Assembly: GCA_964291505.2 (NCBI GenBank)
Contig: OZ220216.1
Location: 1,054,001 to 1,118,000 of the forward strand
Reading direction: 5' to 3'
Source: Kistimonas sp964291505
GTDB taxonomy: Bacteria; Pseudomonadota; Gammaproteobacteria; Pseudomonadales; Endozoicomonadaceae
DNA length: 64,000 nucleotides
Position 1 is the first letter of the stretch; every line of letters starts with the position of its first letter. Below are positions 36,336 through 46,088 of the stretch, in pieces. Below the pieces are notes generated by a model. The model was not told the DNA's origin. It did not search any database and was given only the letters and a program-made list of their open reading frames with translations. Made by a program: the position numbers and the translations under genes.

Positions 36336-37094
36336 CTATCTCCCCAGGTAAACGTCGATGACTTGCTGGTCTTGCTGAACATGGTCCAGTGAACCCTCAG
36401 ACAGGACATGCCCTTCATGGAGCACGGTCACCCGTGACTCCAGTGCGCGGATAAAGGCCATGTCATGTTCTACGACTACGACTGACCGCTCTCGGGCGAT
36501 AGTTTTCAGCAGGTCCGCGGTTCGGAATGTCTCTTCATCTGTCATGCCGGCTGCCGGTTCATCGACTAGTAGCAGGTCAGGTTCCTGTAACAACAACATA
36601 CCGATTTCCAGCCACTGCTTTTGGCCGTGGGAGAGATCCGCACCAGGACTGTCACGGCGGTCTTCCAGCCGGATCAGATTCAGGACTTCGTCAATCTTTT
36701 GTGATCCGGCGGTATTTAAGGGATGAAATAATGAGGCAAAAGGGGAGCGGCGGCCTGCCAGGGCCAGCTCCAGGTTCTCCCAGATCGATAGCGATTCTAT
36801 TACCGAGGGTTTCTGGAATTTACGCCCGATCCCGAGCCGTGATACTTCCGCTTCGTCGTGACGGGTCAGATCAATATCGCCTTTGAAGCGCAGTGTGCCG
36901 GTGTCAGGCCGGGTCTTGCCGGTAATAACGTCCATCATGGTGCTCTTGCCAGCACCATTCGGGCCAATAATGGCGCGCATCTCACCTTTGCGGATAAAAA
37001 ATGAAAGATCATTCAGGGCTTTGAACCCATCGAAGCTGACGGTGACACTGTCCAGGTACAGGAGCGTGTCATCCTGGATATGTTTTTCAACCAT
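36336..37094 (-). CDS. urtD: Urea ABC transporter ATP-binding protein UrtD
   Basis: This 252-residue ABC ATPase has Walker A GPNGAGKSTM, signature LSHGQKQWLEIGMLL (the LSHGQKQWLE form is typical of UrtD) and Walker B LLLVDEPAAGMT. It overlaps urtC by 8 bp, indicating coupled translation. Confidence 0.96.
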   Translation of the reverse strand: MVEKHIQDDTLLYLDSVTVSFDGFKALNDLSFFIRKGEMRAIIGPNGAGKSTMMDVITGKTRPDTGTLRFKGDIDLTRHDEAEVSRLGIGRKFQKPSVIESLSIWENLELALAGRRSPFASLFHPLNTAGSQKIDEVLNLIRLEDRRDSPGADLSHGQKQWLEIGMLLLQEPDLLLVDEPAAGMTDEETFRTADLLKTIARERSVVVVEHDMAFIRALESRVTVLHEGHVLSEGSLDHVQQDQQVIDVYLGR

Positions 37095-38256
37095 CGGTCA
37101 GGGTCTCCTCCTGAAAAGCCTGTGAAGGACGGGCTGCCTGTCGTTGACGCCATCTGTTCATCATCTGGCCGTACAGGCCAACGATGCCGCGTGGCAGGTA
37201 AAGTGTGGTCAGTACAAACAGGGCGCCGAGGGCGAAGAGCCAGGCATCGGGCAGGGCACCGGTGAACCAGGTCTTGGCATAGTTGACGACAATGGCTCCG
37301 ATAATGGCACCGTAGAGTGTGCCGCGTCCGCCGACGGCCACCCAGATCACCAGTTCAATGGAAAGAATGGGCGCAAACTCTCCCGGGTTGATAATGCCGA
37401 CCTGGGGTACATAGAGTGCGCCGGCAATTCCCGCCAGCATCGCGGAGGCAACAAAGGCCAGCAGTTTGTAATGCTCCACCCGGTAGCCCATGAAACGGGT
37501 TCTGCTTTCAGCGTCACGCACGGCGACCAGTACCCTGCCATAGCGACTGTTTACCAGCCAGCGACACAGCAGGTAACCCGAAGCCAGTGCTAGCGCAGAA
37601 CAGACAAACAGCATGATGCGGGTGCCGTCTGATTGCAGGCTGTAACCGAGGATGTCCTTGAAATCCGTCAGGCCGTTATTGCCGCCAAAACCGAAGTCGT
37701 TCTGGAAAAACAGCAGCATCAGGGCATACGTCAGTGCCTGGGTAATGATCGACAGATAGACGCCGGTGACCCGGGAACGGAATGCCAGCCAACCGAACAG
37801 GAACGCCAGCAGGCCGGGCACGAGCAGCACCATGATGGCGGCAAACCAGAATTGGTCGAATCCCTGCCAGTACCAGGGCAGTTCCTGCCAGTTCAGGAAT
37901 ACCATGAAGTCGGGCAGCTCGGGATGACCATATACGCCGCGATCACCAATCTGACGCATCAGGTACATGCCCATGGCGTAGCCGCCGAGTGCGAAAAAAG
38001 CGCCATGCCCCAGGCTCAGAATGCCGCAGTAGCCCCACACCAGATCCAGTGCCAGAGCGAGCAGGGCATAACACAGGTACTTGCCCAATAGGGTCACTGT
38101 ATAGGTGCTGACATGGAAGGCAGAGTCGGCTGGCACCAGCAGATTGAGCAGTGGCACCAATATTGTGACGATGGCGAGCAGTATGAGGATCAGCTGTCCA
38201 CCTTTGTCGTTTGTCAGCAGGCGAAGCAGAGGGCCGCCGATGGTGTTTGTTGTCAT
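37087..38256 (-). CDS. urtC: Urea ABC transporter permease UrtC
   Basis: This 389-residue inner-membrane permease of the LivM type has about ten hydrophobic helices and the family segments DLVWGYCGILSLGHGAFFALGGYAMGMYLM and AVGGRGTLYGAIIGA. The start lies 3 bp after the urtB stop. Confidence 0.95.
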   Translation of the reverse strand: MTTNTIGGPLLRLLTNDKGGQLILILLAIVTILVPLLNLLVPADSAFHVSTYTVTLLGKYLCYALLALALDLVWGYCGILSLGHGAFFALGGYAMGMYLMRQIGDRGVYGHPELPDFMVFLNWQELPWYWQGFDQFWFAAIMVLLVPGLLAFLFGWLAFRSRVTGVYLSIITQALTYALMLLFFQNDFGFGGNNGLTDFKDILGYSLQSDGTRIMLFVCSALALASGYLLCRWLVNSRYGRVLVAVRDAESRTRFMGYRVEHYKLLAFVASAMLAGIAGALYVPQVGIINPGEFAPILSIELVIWVAVGGRGTLYGAIIGAIVVNYAKTWFTGALPDAWLFALGALFVLTTLYLPRGIVGLYGQMMNRWRQRQAARPSQAFQEETLTDG

Positions 38257-38259
38257 GGC

Positions 38260-39873
38260 TTAACCCTCCACAGCCCGGCCTTTGAGGGCGAACAGTCCCC
38301 GCGGGCGTTTCTGGATAAACAAAATGATAAAAACCAGTACCAGTATTTTGGCGACCACGGCCCCTGCCCAGGGTTCAAGGAACTTATTGACAACCCCGAG
38401 CCCCATGGCTGCCACGAAAGTACCCCAGAGATTACCGACGCCACCGAACACCACCACCATGAACGAATCGATGATGTAGTTCTGGCCCAGGTTGGGTCCT
38501 ACATTGGTCAGTTGGGACAGGGCAACCCCGGCTATGCCGGCGATACCGGAACCCAGACCGAACGTTAACGCATCAACCCGACCGGTTCGTATCCCCATGG
38601 AGCCGGCCATGCTGCGATCCTGGGTAACCGCGCGCATATTCAGTCCCAGTCGCGTATGGCGCAGGACAAACAGGAGCCCGGCGAAAACCAACAGGCTGAA
38701 ACCGATAATGCAGATACGATTGAGGGTAATGCTGAGCCCCTCATTGATAACCCAGGTGCCGCTCATCCAGGAAGGCGTTGCTACGGACTGGTTGAGTGGT
38801 GAAAAAATCGTACGCACCGCCTGCTGAAGAATCAGGCTGATACCAAAGGTGGCCAGCAGCGTTTCCAATGGACGACCATAGAGGTGACGGATCACTGTCC
38901 TCTCAATCAGAATGCCCACACTGCCAGCGACCAGAAAGGCCAGTGGAATCGCGATAAAGAGTGACTGGTCAATCAATCCGGGGAACACGCTTTGCACAAC
39001 AAAGGTTGTATAAGCGCCGAGCATGATCATTTCGCCATGGGCCATATTGATCACACCCATAACGCCGAAGGTGATGGCCAGACCAATTGCAGAGAGCAGT
39101 AAAACCGAGCCAAGGCTCAGACCAAAAAAGGTGTTTTCAACGAGACCATACAGTTGACGGCGTTGTTCAATAGAACCAAGTGCTGACTGAATGGCTGTTT
39201 CAACACGACTATCGCTGGTGTTATCAAGGGCGCGTGTCAGAAGGGTATGAATCTGTGGGTTGTCGGAGTCTGATAGTTGCTGAGCAGCGTTAATTTTTTC
39301 TTTAATAGTGCCTTGTTGCAGAGCAAAGGTGGCAAGAATCAGTTGGAATGCATCCCGTACCTGAGAACTTTGTTCTTGATTGAGTAGGTCTTCGATCCGT
39401 TCTTTGAGTACATTGTCTGTACTGCCTGTGAGTGATTTAGCCGCAGCCAATCGCTCCGTTTCTGATTGACTCGATAGGGCAAGCAGCGACAGCGCTGTTC
39501 GAATATTGCCCCTGAGTCGATTGTTGATCCGTATTTTTTTCAGTGCACGCTTGGCGACGCTGGTTTGCTGTATAGCGCCGTCTATAGGTGTGATCTGATA
39601 CTGTCTGCCTTCCTTGACGGCATGCACCAGCTGCCCGCTGGATTTAAGAATGAAAAGTTCGCCGTTGAGCCAATGTTCCAGAAGACGTCGGTTGTCTGCT
39701 TGCTTATCCGCAGGCAGCGAAGCATCCGCCAGTGTCTTGATAATCTGCTCATGGTTGCTGCCAGAGGCTTTGGACAACTGCTTGGCCAGTGACTCGTTTG
39801 ACTCGCCATAAGCCATGGCGGTCCAGAGCAGACTCAGGATAAGACTGGCAAGTCTGCACAGGGTTCCTGTCAT
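38260..39873 (-). CDS. urtB: Urea ABC transporter permease UrtB
   Basis: This 537-residue permease of the LivH type has a signal-like N-terminus and a soluble region to about residue 240 (ending near QRRQLYGLVENTFFGLSLGS), then the membrane domain with GVMGVINMAHGEMIMLGAYTTF and MVVVFGGVGNLWGTFVAAMGLG. The long N-terminal soluble part is normal for proteobacterial UrtB. Together with UrtC it forms the urea channel. Confidence 0.95.
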   Translation of the reverse strand: MTGTLCRLASLILSLLWTAMAYGESNESLAKQLSKASGSNHEQIIKTLADASLPADKQADNRRLLEHWLNGELFILKSSGQLVHAVKEGRQYQITPIDGAIQQTSVAKRALKKIRINNRLRGNIRTALSLLALSSQSETERLAAAKSLTGSTDNVLKERIEDLLNQEQSSQVRDAFQLILATFALQQGTIKEKINAAQQLSDSDNPQIHTLLTRALDNTSDSRVETAIQSALGSIEQRRQLYGLVENTFFGLSLGSVLLLSAIGLAITFGVMGVINMAHGEMIMLGAYTTFVVQSVFPGLIDQSLFIAIPLAFLVAGSVGILIERTVIRHLYGRPLETLLATFGISLILQQAVRTIFSPLNQSVATPSWMSGTWVINEGLSITLNRICIIGFSLLVFAGLLFVLRHTRLGLNMRAVTQDRSMAGSMGIRTGRVDALTFGLGSGIAGIAGVALSQLTNVGPNLGQNYIIDSFMVVVFGGVGNLWGTFVAAMGLGVVNKFLEPWAGAVVAKILVLVFIILFIQKRPRGLFALKGRAVEG

Positions 39874-39946
39874 GATAATGTCCGGATGGGTAAAAGGAGG
39901 GTGACGGCTATGCCGTCACCCGGTCTTGGATTGATAGGCTGCCTGA

Positions 39947-41248
39947 TCAGTAGGTCTGACCGGAGCAGACACCGGTTTCAATGTTGTAGTTGCCGCACTT
40001 CAGTGGCGCGGTCCAGTCGGCAACGACCTTGGCGCTTTCCGGCAGGTAGTCGGTCCAGGCATCGCCGATCACACCGCCCATGGTTTCCCAGACAATATCG
40101 AACTGACCGTCATCCTGAATCTCGCCAATCAGCACCGGCTTGGTCAGGTGATGGTTGGTGTTCATGACGGCAATACCGCCACTCAAATTGGGTGTCGTGA
40201 TGCCATACATGGCTTCACGGACGTCATCAACATTGGTCGTCCCGGCTTTCTCAACGGCTTTGGACCACATGTTGAAACCGATATACGTCGCTTCCATGGG
40301 ATCATTGGTGACGCGGTCTTCACTCTTGATAAAGGATTGCCACTGTTCAATGAAGTCGTCGTTCGCTTCACTGTCGGCGCTCATGAAGTAGTTCCAGGCG
40401 GCCAGGTGACCCACCAATGGGTTGGTATCAATGCCGGAGAGTTCTTCTTCGCCAACGGAGAAGGCAATGACTGGAATATCTTCGGCAGAAATTCCCTGGT
40501 TACCCAGTTCCTTGTAGAAGGGAACATTGGCGTCACCGTTAATGGTGGAGATCACTGCTGTTTTCTTGCCGGACGCACCAAACTTCTTGATATCAGAAAC
40601 AATGGTCTGCCAGTCAGAGTGGCCGAAGGGGGTGTAGTTGATCATGATATCGGCTTCGCTGATGCCTTTGTCTTTCAGGTAAGCCTCAAGAATCTTATTG
40701 GTGGTGCGGGGATACACATAGTCCGTGCCCGCCAGTACAAAGCGTTTAACGCTGCCTCCGTCTTCGCTCATCAGGTAATCAACAGCAGGAATTGCCTGCT
40801 GGTTGGGTGCGGCACCGGTATAGAACACGTTTTTGGACGACTCTTCACCTTCATACTGAACGGGATAGAACAGCAGTCCATTCATCTCTTCCACAACCGG
40901 CAGAACCGATTTTCTGGATACCGAGGTCCAGCAACCGAAGATGACATCAACTTTGTCTTTCGCCAGTAGCTCCCGGGCCTTTTCAGCAAACAAGGGCCAA
41001 TTAGAAGCTGGATCAACAACAACAGGTTCGAGTTGCTTGCCGAGTAAGCCTCCTTTTTTGTTCTGTTCTTCGACCAGCATCAGAACCGTGTCCTTCAGAG
41101 TGGTCTCACTGATGGCCATCGTGCCGGATAACGAGTGCAGTACACCGACCTTAATGGTGTCAGCAGCCAGCGTCAGCGTTGAGAATGATAAGGCGGCAGC
41201 TGTCGCGGTTGCCGCCATAATGCCTTTGGTCATTTTTTTTAGTGTCAT
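39947..41248 (-). CDS. urtA: Urea ABC transporter substrate-binding protein UrtA
   Basis: This 433-residue periplasmic binding protein has a clear signal peptide (KGIMAATATAAALSFSTLTLAA) and UrtA-type segments: IKVGVLHSLSGTMAISE, IFGCWTSVSRKSVLPV, YPVQYEGEESSKNVFYTGAAPNQQ and NHHLTKPVLIGEI. First gene of the operon; its start is about 40 bp from a sigma-54 promoter. Confidence 0.97.
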   Translation of the reverse strand: MTLKKMTKGIMAATATAAALSFSTLTLAADTIKVGVLHSLSGTMAISETTLKDTVLMLVEEQNKKGGLLGKQLEPVVVDPASNWPLFAEKARELLAKDKVDVIFGCWTSVSRKSVLPVVEEMNGLLFYPVQYEGEESSKNVFYTGAAPNQQAIPAVDYLMSEDGGSVKRFVLAGTDYVYPRTTNKILEAYLKDKGISEADIMINYTPFGHSDWQTIVSDIKKFGASGKKTAVISTINGDANVPFYKELGNQGISAEDIPVIAFSVGEEELSGIDTNPLVGHLAAWNYFMSADSEANDDFIEQWQSFIKSEDRVTNDPMEATYIGFNMWSKAVEKAGTTNVDDVREAMYGITTPNLSGGIAVMNTNHHLTKPVLIGEIQDDGQFDIVWETMGGVIGDAWTDYLPESAKVVADWTAPLKCGNYNIETGVCSGQTY

Positions 41249-41287
41249 GGCAAATTCCTGTTTGCTTGTTTGGGTGACCGGGGTATA

Positions 41288-41302
41288 GCAAGAGAAGTGC
41301 CA
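41288..41302 (-). promoter_or_regulatory. Sigma-54 promoter of urtABCDE
   Basis: On the minus strand TGGCAC-TTCTC-TTGC matches the RpoN -24/-12 consensus perfectly with 5-bp spacing. The predicted start is near 41277, giving a leader of about 28 nt before urtA. Confidence 0.85.
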
Positions 41303-41396
41303 TTTGCTGGAAAAGCTGTTTTAGGCGTGTATTTATACTATTTATGCTTATCAGGCTGGTGAAAAAGGCTTCTCTTGGTGCGGCGGTTTTTTGCTT

Positions 41397-41412
41397 TGCA
41401 TTTAAATGGTGC
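41397..41412. promoter_or_regulatory. NtrC-like binding site 1
   Basis: TGCATTTAAATGGTGC matches the NtrC consensus (TGCACC-N4-GGTGCA type) at both ends and lies between the two divergent sigma-54 promoters, about 95 bp from the urt -24 element. Confidence 0.55.
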
Positions 41413-41458
41413 TTGCAGGCTGTGTTTGAGCTGTCCTGCAAAAGCATTGCCTTGGTTT

Positions 41459-41474
41459 TGATCAAAAATGGTGC
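41459..41474. promoter_or_regulatory. NtrC-like binding site 2
   Basis: TGATCAAAAATGGTGC matches TGCACCAAAATGGTGC at 13 of 16 positions. It lies 139 bp upstream of the ure -24 element, a normal enhancer distance. Confidence 0.55.
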
Positions 41475-41612
41475 GCGTGGTTTATGTGTGCTCAGCTTCA
41501 GGGCTTGTTTCTCCATAAAAGGGGGCGGGCAGGATGAATTGTGTCTCGCTGAAACCGTGGTAATAGGCCGCCATTAAATGAAAAAGCAGAAATAAAACCC
41601 TGGTTATTGTTA

Positions 41613-41627
41613 TGGCACAGCAATTGC
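41613..41627 (+). promoter_or_regulatory. Sigma-54 promoter of the urease operon
   Basis: TGGCAC-AGCAA-TTGC, a perfect -24/-12 pair. The predicted start is about 25 nt before the ureD start codon at 41665. Confidence 0.85.
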
Positions 41628-41664
41628 CTTACCCCATGCACAAATACAAGGCGGTGCGTGTGCA

Positions 41665-42525
41665 ATGCTGGAGCATAAAAATGATCACCAATGCTGGCAG
41701 GCAGGGCTGGATATCCAGCTGGTTGCAATGGATGGCGTTACCCGGTTGGGAAGAACCCGGCATTATGGTCCCTTACGGCTGCAACGCCCCTTCTGGCCCG
41801 AAGGGCGCTCACTGGCACATCTTTACCTGTTGCACCCGCCGGGTGGGCTGGTCGCCGGTGATAGCCTGATTCAGACAATATCCGCAGGGCCGGGTGCAGC
41901 AGGGCTGGTGACCACACCGGCGGCAGGTAAGGTCTATTTCAACGCCACAGGTTATGAGCAGCGACAGGTAACCACGCTTCAACTGGGGGCCGGGAGTTCG
42001 CTGGAGTGGTTGCCCCAGGAAACCATCCTGTATAACGGCGCCAACGGCGTGCAGGAAACCCGTGTTTCGATAGCGGGTGATGGTGTGTTTGTCGGTTGGG
42101 ATCTGGTGTGCCTGGGACGAAGAGCACGGGGGGAACGGTTTGAATCCGGTAGTCTGCGCCAGTGCATTGCCATAGATCGGGACAACTGTCCTCTTTACCG
42201 GGAAAACCTGATGTTTTCGGCAGGCGACGGGATCCAGTCTTCCATCGCCGGTCTGAACGGACAGCCGGTGATGGGTACCTTTATCTGCGTGTTTCCTATG
42301 GGTGTTGCAGCATCACTGGATTGTGATGTGCTGCACCAATCCCTGTTATCCATGGAGGGTGCGACCGATGTCGTCAGCACTACCTTGCGTAATGATTGCC
42401 TGATTACCCGCTACCTTGGTACTTCCCCCGAACAGGCTCGCGCGGCTTTCTCTCATGTGTGGGCTCAGGTGCGGCCGTTACTGAACGGACGGCCAGCTTG
42501 CTACCCGCGTATCTGGAATACCTGA
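41665..42525 (+). CDS. ureD: Urease accessory protein UreD
   Basis: This 286-residue protein has the UreD pattern: WQAGLDIQLV, TRLGRTRHYGPLRLQRPFWPEG, HLYLLHPPGGLVAGD, TTPAAGKVYF and LEWLPQETILYNGA. UreD forms the scaffold with UreF and UreG that loads nickel into UreABC. First gene of the operon; the ATG at 41665 sits correctly behind the sigma-54 promoter. Confidence 0.96.
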   Translation: MLEHKNDHQCWQAGLDIQLVAMDGVTRLGRTRHYGPLRLQRPFWPEGRSLAHLYLLHPPGGLVAGDSLIQTISAGPGAAGLVTTPAAGKVYFNATGYEQRQVTTLQLGAGSSLEWLPQETILYNGANGVQETRVSIAGDGVFVGWDLVCLGRRARGERFESGSLRQCIAIDRDNCPLYRENLMFSAGDGIQSSIAGLNGQPVMGTFICVFPMGVAASLDCDVLHQSLLSMEGATDVVSTTLRNDCLITRYLGTSPEQARAAFSHVWAQVRPLLNGRPACYPRIWNT

Positions 42526-42542
42526 ATAACGAGAATAAACAT

Positions 42543-42845
42543 ATGGAACTGACTCCCAGAGAAAAAGACAAACTGCTGCTTTATACCGCCGCACTGGTGG
42601 CTGAACGGCGTAAAGGCAGGGGCGTCAAACTGAATTATCCGGAAGCTGTCGCGTTTATTTCCATGACTGTCATGGAAGGGGCCCGCGATGGAAAAACCGT
42701 TGCCCAGCTGATGAATGAAGGGCGGGAAATACTGGGGCGTGACGATGTCATGGAGGGGGTCGCAGAGATGGTGCATGAGGTGCAGGTCGAAGCCACTTTC
42801 CCCGATGGAACCAAGCTGGTCACTGTCCACAACCCGATTCCCTGA
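42543..42845 (+). CDS. ureA: Urease gamma subunit
   Basis: This 100-residue subunit starts MELTPREKDKLLLYTAALVAERRKGRGVKLNYPEA, the standard UreA start. It has the usual short length and separate-gene form, as in Klebsiella. It starts 17 bp after ureD. Confidence 0.98.
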   Translation: MELTPREKDKLLLYTAALVAERRKGRGVKLNYPEAVAFISMTVMEGARDGKTVAQLMNEGREILGRDDVMEGVAEMVHEVQVEATFPDGTKLVTVHNPIP

Positions 42846-42864
42846 TGTTGAGAAGGAGGCATCC

Positions 42865-43203
42865 ATGATTCCCGGTGAAATGATTGCAGACACGACGCCT
42901 GTCACGCTCAACGCGGGGCGCGAGACTCGAACGATTACGGTGGCTAATACCGGAGACCGCCCGATCCAGGTGGGATCCCATTACCACTTTTATGAAACCA
43001 ATCCAGCCTTATCGTTTACCCGTGAGACGACGCTCGGGTTTCGGCTGAATATCCCGGCAGGCACCGCCGTACGTTTTGAGCCGGGGCAAGAGCGAAGCGT
43101 TGAGTTGGTGCGTTATGCGGGTGCTGGCCTGATTTATGGGTTCCGGGGAGATGTCATGGGGCCATTACCGGCCGAGGAGGTAAAAGGCAATGGCGCAGAT
43201 TGA
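42865..43203 (+). CDS. ureB: Urease beta subunit
   Basis: The ATG at 42865 is preceded by GAAGGAGG. The 112-residue product has MIPGEM at the start and IQVGSHYHFYETN, the UreB hallmark. It overlaps ureC by 14 bp, which suggests coupled translation. Confidence 0.97.
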   Translation: MIPGEMIADTTPVTLNAGRETRTITVANTGDRPIQVGSHYHFYETNPALSFTRETTLGFRLNIPAGTAVRFEPGQERSVELVRYAGAGLIYGFRGDVMGPLPAEEVKGNGAD

Positions 43204-44893
43204 TCGTCAGACCTACGTCGACATGTTCGGGCCCACAGTCGGCGACCGGGTTCGATTAGGCGACACCGAATTGTTTATATCGCCGGAGAAGGATTTCACA
43301 GTTTACGGTGACGAGGTGAAGTTCGGTGGTGGCAAGGTCATTCGTGATGGTATGGGGCAAAGCCAGCGTTGCTCGGCAGATGTTGCGGATACCGTTATCA
43401 CTAATGCCGTTATTCTTGATCACTGGGGTGTTGTGAAAGGCGATATTGCCATCAAAAATGGCCGTATTCAGGCCATTGGCAAGGCCGGTAATCCGGATGT
43501 ACAGGCAGGGGTGGATATTATTATTGGTCCCGGAACGGAAGTGATTGCCGGTGAAGGACAAATTGTTACTGCCGGTGGTGTGGATGCGCATATTCATTTC
43601 ATCTGCCCCCAACAGGTGGAAGAGGCGCTGATGTCAGGGGTCACAACCATGCTTGGTGGTGGCACGGGACCGGCCACAGGCACCAATGCCACGACGTGTA
43701 CGCCGGGCCCCTGGCACCTCAGCAAGATGTTGCAGGCGGTAGATAGTCTGCCTATGAATATCGGGCTTCTGGGCAAGGGTAATGGCAGTCTGCCTGACGC
43801 GCTGGAAGAGCAGGTCAAGGCTGGCGCTATGGGAATGAAGCTGCATGAAGACTGGGGGACGACACCGGCTTCCATTGACTGCTGTCTGGGCGTAGCAGAA
43901 CAGTTCGATATTCAGGTTGCCATCCACACGGATACGCTCAATGAATCCGGTTTTGTGGAAGATACTCTGGCAGCGTTCAAAGGACGGGTGATCCACACCT
44001 ACCACACCGAAGGCGCCGGTGGTGGACATGCGCCGGATATCATCAAGGCCTGTGGGGCGGACAATGTTCTGCCGTCGTCTACGAACCCGACCCGGCCCTA
44101 CACCATCAATACGGTGGATGAACATCTGGATATGTTGATGGTCTGTCATCATCTTGATCCCAATATTCCGGAAGATGTCGCATTTGCCGACTCCCGTATT
44201 CGCCGTGAAACCATTGCGGCGGAAGATATCCTGCATGATCTGGGTGCCTTCAGCATGATCGCTTCCGATTCGCAGGCCATGGGGCGGGTGGGTGAAGTGA
44301 TTACCCGCACCTGGCAGACCGCGCACAAAATGAAAGTGCAGCGGGGTGCGTTGGGAAGTGATACGAATGACATCGATAATTTCAGGGCCCGGCGCTACGT
44401 TGCCAAGTACACAATCAACCCGGCACTGACCCATGGCATTGCCCATGAAGTAGGTTCCGTTGAGCCCGGGAAGCTGGCGGATCTGGTCCTCTGGAAACCG
44501 GCTTTCTTTGGTACCAAGCCTTCGCTGGTGATCAAGGGCGGTGCTATTGCCGCCGCACCCATGGGGGATCCCAACGCCTCCATTCCTACCCCGCAACCGG
44601 TCCATTATCGGCCCATGTTTGGTGCCATGGGGCTGGCTGTTGCCAAAACATCACTGACGTTTGTCTCCGAAGCCGCACTGCAAAACGACATTGGTCAGCA
44701 GTTGGGGCTGAGCAAGGGGCTGAGTGCAGTGAAGCATACCCGAACAGTGCGAAAGGCGGACATGGTGCTCAATGACTACCAGCCACATATGGAAGTCGAC
44801 CCGGAAACCTATGAAGTCAGGGCGGATGGAGAATTGCTGGTTTGTGAGCCTGCAGACGTGCTGCCCATGGCGCAACGGTATTACCTGTTTTGA
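43190..44893 (+). CDS. ureC: Urease alpha subunit (catalytic)
   Basis: This 567-residue catalytic subunit hydrolyses urea to ammonia and carbamate at a dinickel centre. Active-site residues fall at the canonical positions: His134 and His136 in VDAHIHF and the carbamylated Lys217 in GMKLHEDWG. The flap-Cys region MVCHHLDPNIPEDVAFADSR is intact. Confidence 0.99.
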   Translation: MAQIDRQTYVDMFGPTVGDRVRLGDTELFISPEKDFTVYGDEVKFGGGKVIRDGMGQSQRCSADVADTVITNAVILDHWGVVKGDIAIKNGRIQAIGKAGNPDVQAGVDIIIGPGTEVIAGEGQIVTAGGVDAHIHFICPQQVEEALMSGVTTMLGGGTGPATGTNATTCTPGPWHLSKMLQAVDSLPMNIGLLGKGNGSLPDALEEQVKAGAMGMKLHEDWGTTPASIDCCLGVAEQFDIQVAIHTDTLNESGFVEDTLAAFKGRVIHTYHTEGAGGGHAPDIIKACGADNVLPSSTNPTRPYTINTVDEHLDMLMVCHHLDPNIPEDVAFADSRIRRETIAAEDILHDLGAFSMIASDSQAMGRVGEVITRTWQTAHKMKVQRGALGSDTNDIDNFRARRYVAKYTINPALTHGIAHEVGSVEPGKLADLVLWKPAFFGTKPSLVIKGGAIAAAPMGDPNASIPTPQPVHYRPMFGAMGLAVAKTSLTFVSEAALQNDIGQQLGLSKGLSAVKHTRTVRKADMVLNDYQPHMEVDPETYEVRADGELLVCEPADVLPMAQRYYLF

Positions 44894-44916
44894 AGTCGAG
44901 GCAAAAAGGAAAAAAC

Positions 44917-45378
44917 ATGTTACGAGTCAATCAGCATCTGGCTTCTGCCTCATCAGCTGAGATTCAGGAAGAACTTTGCCTCCCGTTTGATGAGCGTAAA
45001 CGGGGACGGTTAAAGGCAACAGCAGACAGTGGTCGGGAGATCGGGTTATTCCTGCAGCGAGGCGAAGTCTTGCGTGATGGCGCCCTGTTGCAGGCAGAGA
45101 GCGGCGAAGTGGTGCGGATCAAGGCCAGCCAGGAATCGGTGACAACCGCCCGTTGTGATGATCCGCTGCTGTTTGCCCGCGCCTGTTACCACCTGGGGAA
45201 CCGGCATGTACCCCTGCAGATTGGTAACAACTGGCTGCGCTATCAGCATGATCATGTGCTGGATGAGATGGTGAGTCTTCTGGGATTGGCGGTTTGCCAT
45301 GAACAGGCGCCGTTTGAACCGGAAAACGGTGCTTATCATGGACATGGACACAGCCATGGTCACCACCATGAACACTGA
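44917..45378 (+). CDS. ureE: Urease nickel chaperone UreE
   Basis: I chose the ATG at 44917 (AAGGA 6 nt upstream); a TTG-led extension to 44890 is less likely. The 153-residue protein has the UreE fold (LPFDERKRGR, YHLGNRHVPLQI, DHVLDEMV) and a His-rich nickel-binding tail, HGHGHSHGHHHEH. It delivers Ni(II) to UreG. Confidence 0.96.
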   Translation: MLRVNQHLASASSAEIQEELCLPFDERKRGRLKATADSGREIGLFLQRGEVLRDGALLQAESGEVVRIKASQESVTTARCDDPLLFARACYHLGNRHVPLQIGNNWLRYQHDHVLDEMVSLLGLAVCHEQAPFEPENGAYHGHGHSHGHHHEH

Positions 45379-46036
45379 ATCGCTGCTGGGATTGTTGCAT
45401 ATCTCCAGTCCTGCGTTGCCGGTCGGCGCCTTTGCTTATTCCCAGGGGCTGGAAACTGCGCTCGATCAAGGCTGGTGCCATGATGCCGCGAGTATTGGGG
45501 AGTGGATCACGGATCTACTGATGCACGGCATGGCCAAGTTGGATGGACCGTTTTTTTTACGCCTGATGGACGGGTGGCAAGCCAATGAAGTGTCTACAGT
45601 CGTTCATTGGAATGATCTGCTGCTGGCTTTTCGGGAAAGCAAAGAACTGTTTGATGAGGATTGTCAGGTGGGGCGTGCCTTTTGTGCCTGGCACCGGTCG
45701 CTTTATCCCGATGACGAGCGGTTGGAATGGCTGGCAAAGCCGACAGTGGCCGCTATGTATGCATTAGCCGCCCATCGCCATGGCATCAACCGGGAGGCAG
45801 GATTGGCCGGTTTCTTTTGGGCCTGGTGTGAAAACCAGGTGGCGGCTGCCGCGAAAGCGCTGCCTCTTGGGCAAACCGATGCACAGCACCTTCTGTTGCA
45901 GTTGAGTCATAACCTGCCTGAAGCCATGGCAACGGCTGCCTCTCTTCAGGATGACGCCATTGGCAGTTGTGTGGTGCGTGGTGCCATGGCCTCGGCCTGG
46001 CATGAACGTCAGTATTCGCGCCTGTTCAGATCCTGA
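45368..46036 (+). CDS. ureF: Urease accessory protein UreF
   Basis: I chose the ATG at 45368 (MNTESLLGLLHISSPALPVGAFAYSQGLE), which overlaps the ureE stop by 11 bp and gives the usual length of 222 residues; upstream in-frame starts exist. UreF acts as the activating partner of the UreG GTPase in nickel insertion. Confidence 0.95.
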   Translation: MNTESLLGLLHISSPALPVGAFAYSQGLETALDQGWCHDAASIGEWITDLLMHGMAKLDGPFFLRLMDGWQANEVSTVVHWNDLLLAFRESKELFDEDCQVGRAFCAWHRSLYPDDERLEWLAKPTVAAMYALAAHRHGINREAGLAGFFWAWCENQVAAAAKALPLGQTDAQHLLLQLSHNLPEAMATAASLQDDAIGSCVVRGAMASAWHERQYSRLFRS

Positions 46037-46088
46037 GCAGTGCATTGATAAAAACACGATAAACAATAGAAAACATGGAAAGCGAGCA

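Noticed and set aside
39565..39811. Small plus-strand ORFs opposite urtB
   Set aside because: Antisense shadows of urtB; no independent signals.
41612..41869. Plus-strand ORF overlapping the ure promoter and ureD
   Set aside because: Its start lies within the sigma-54 promoter and it is out of frame with ureD.
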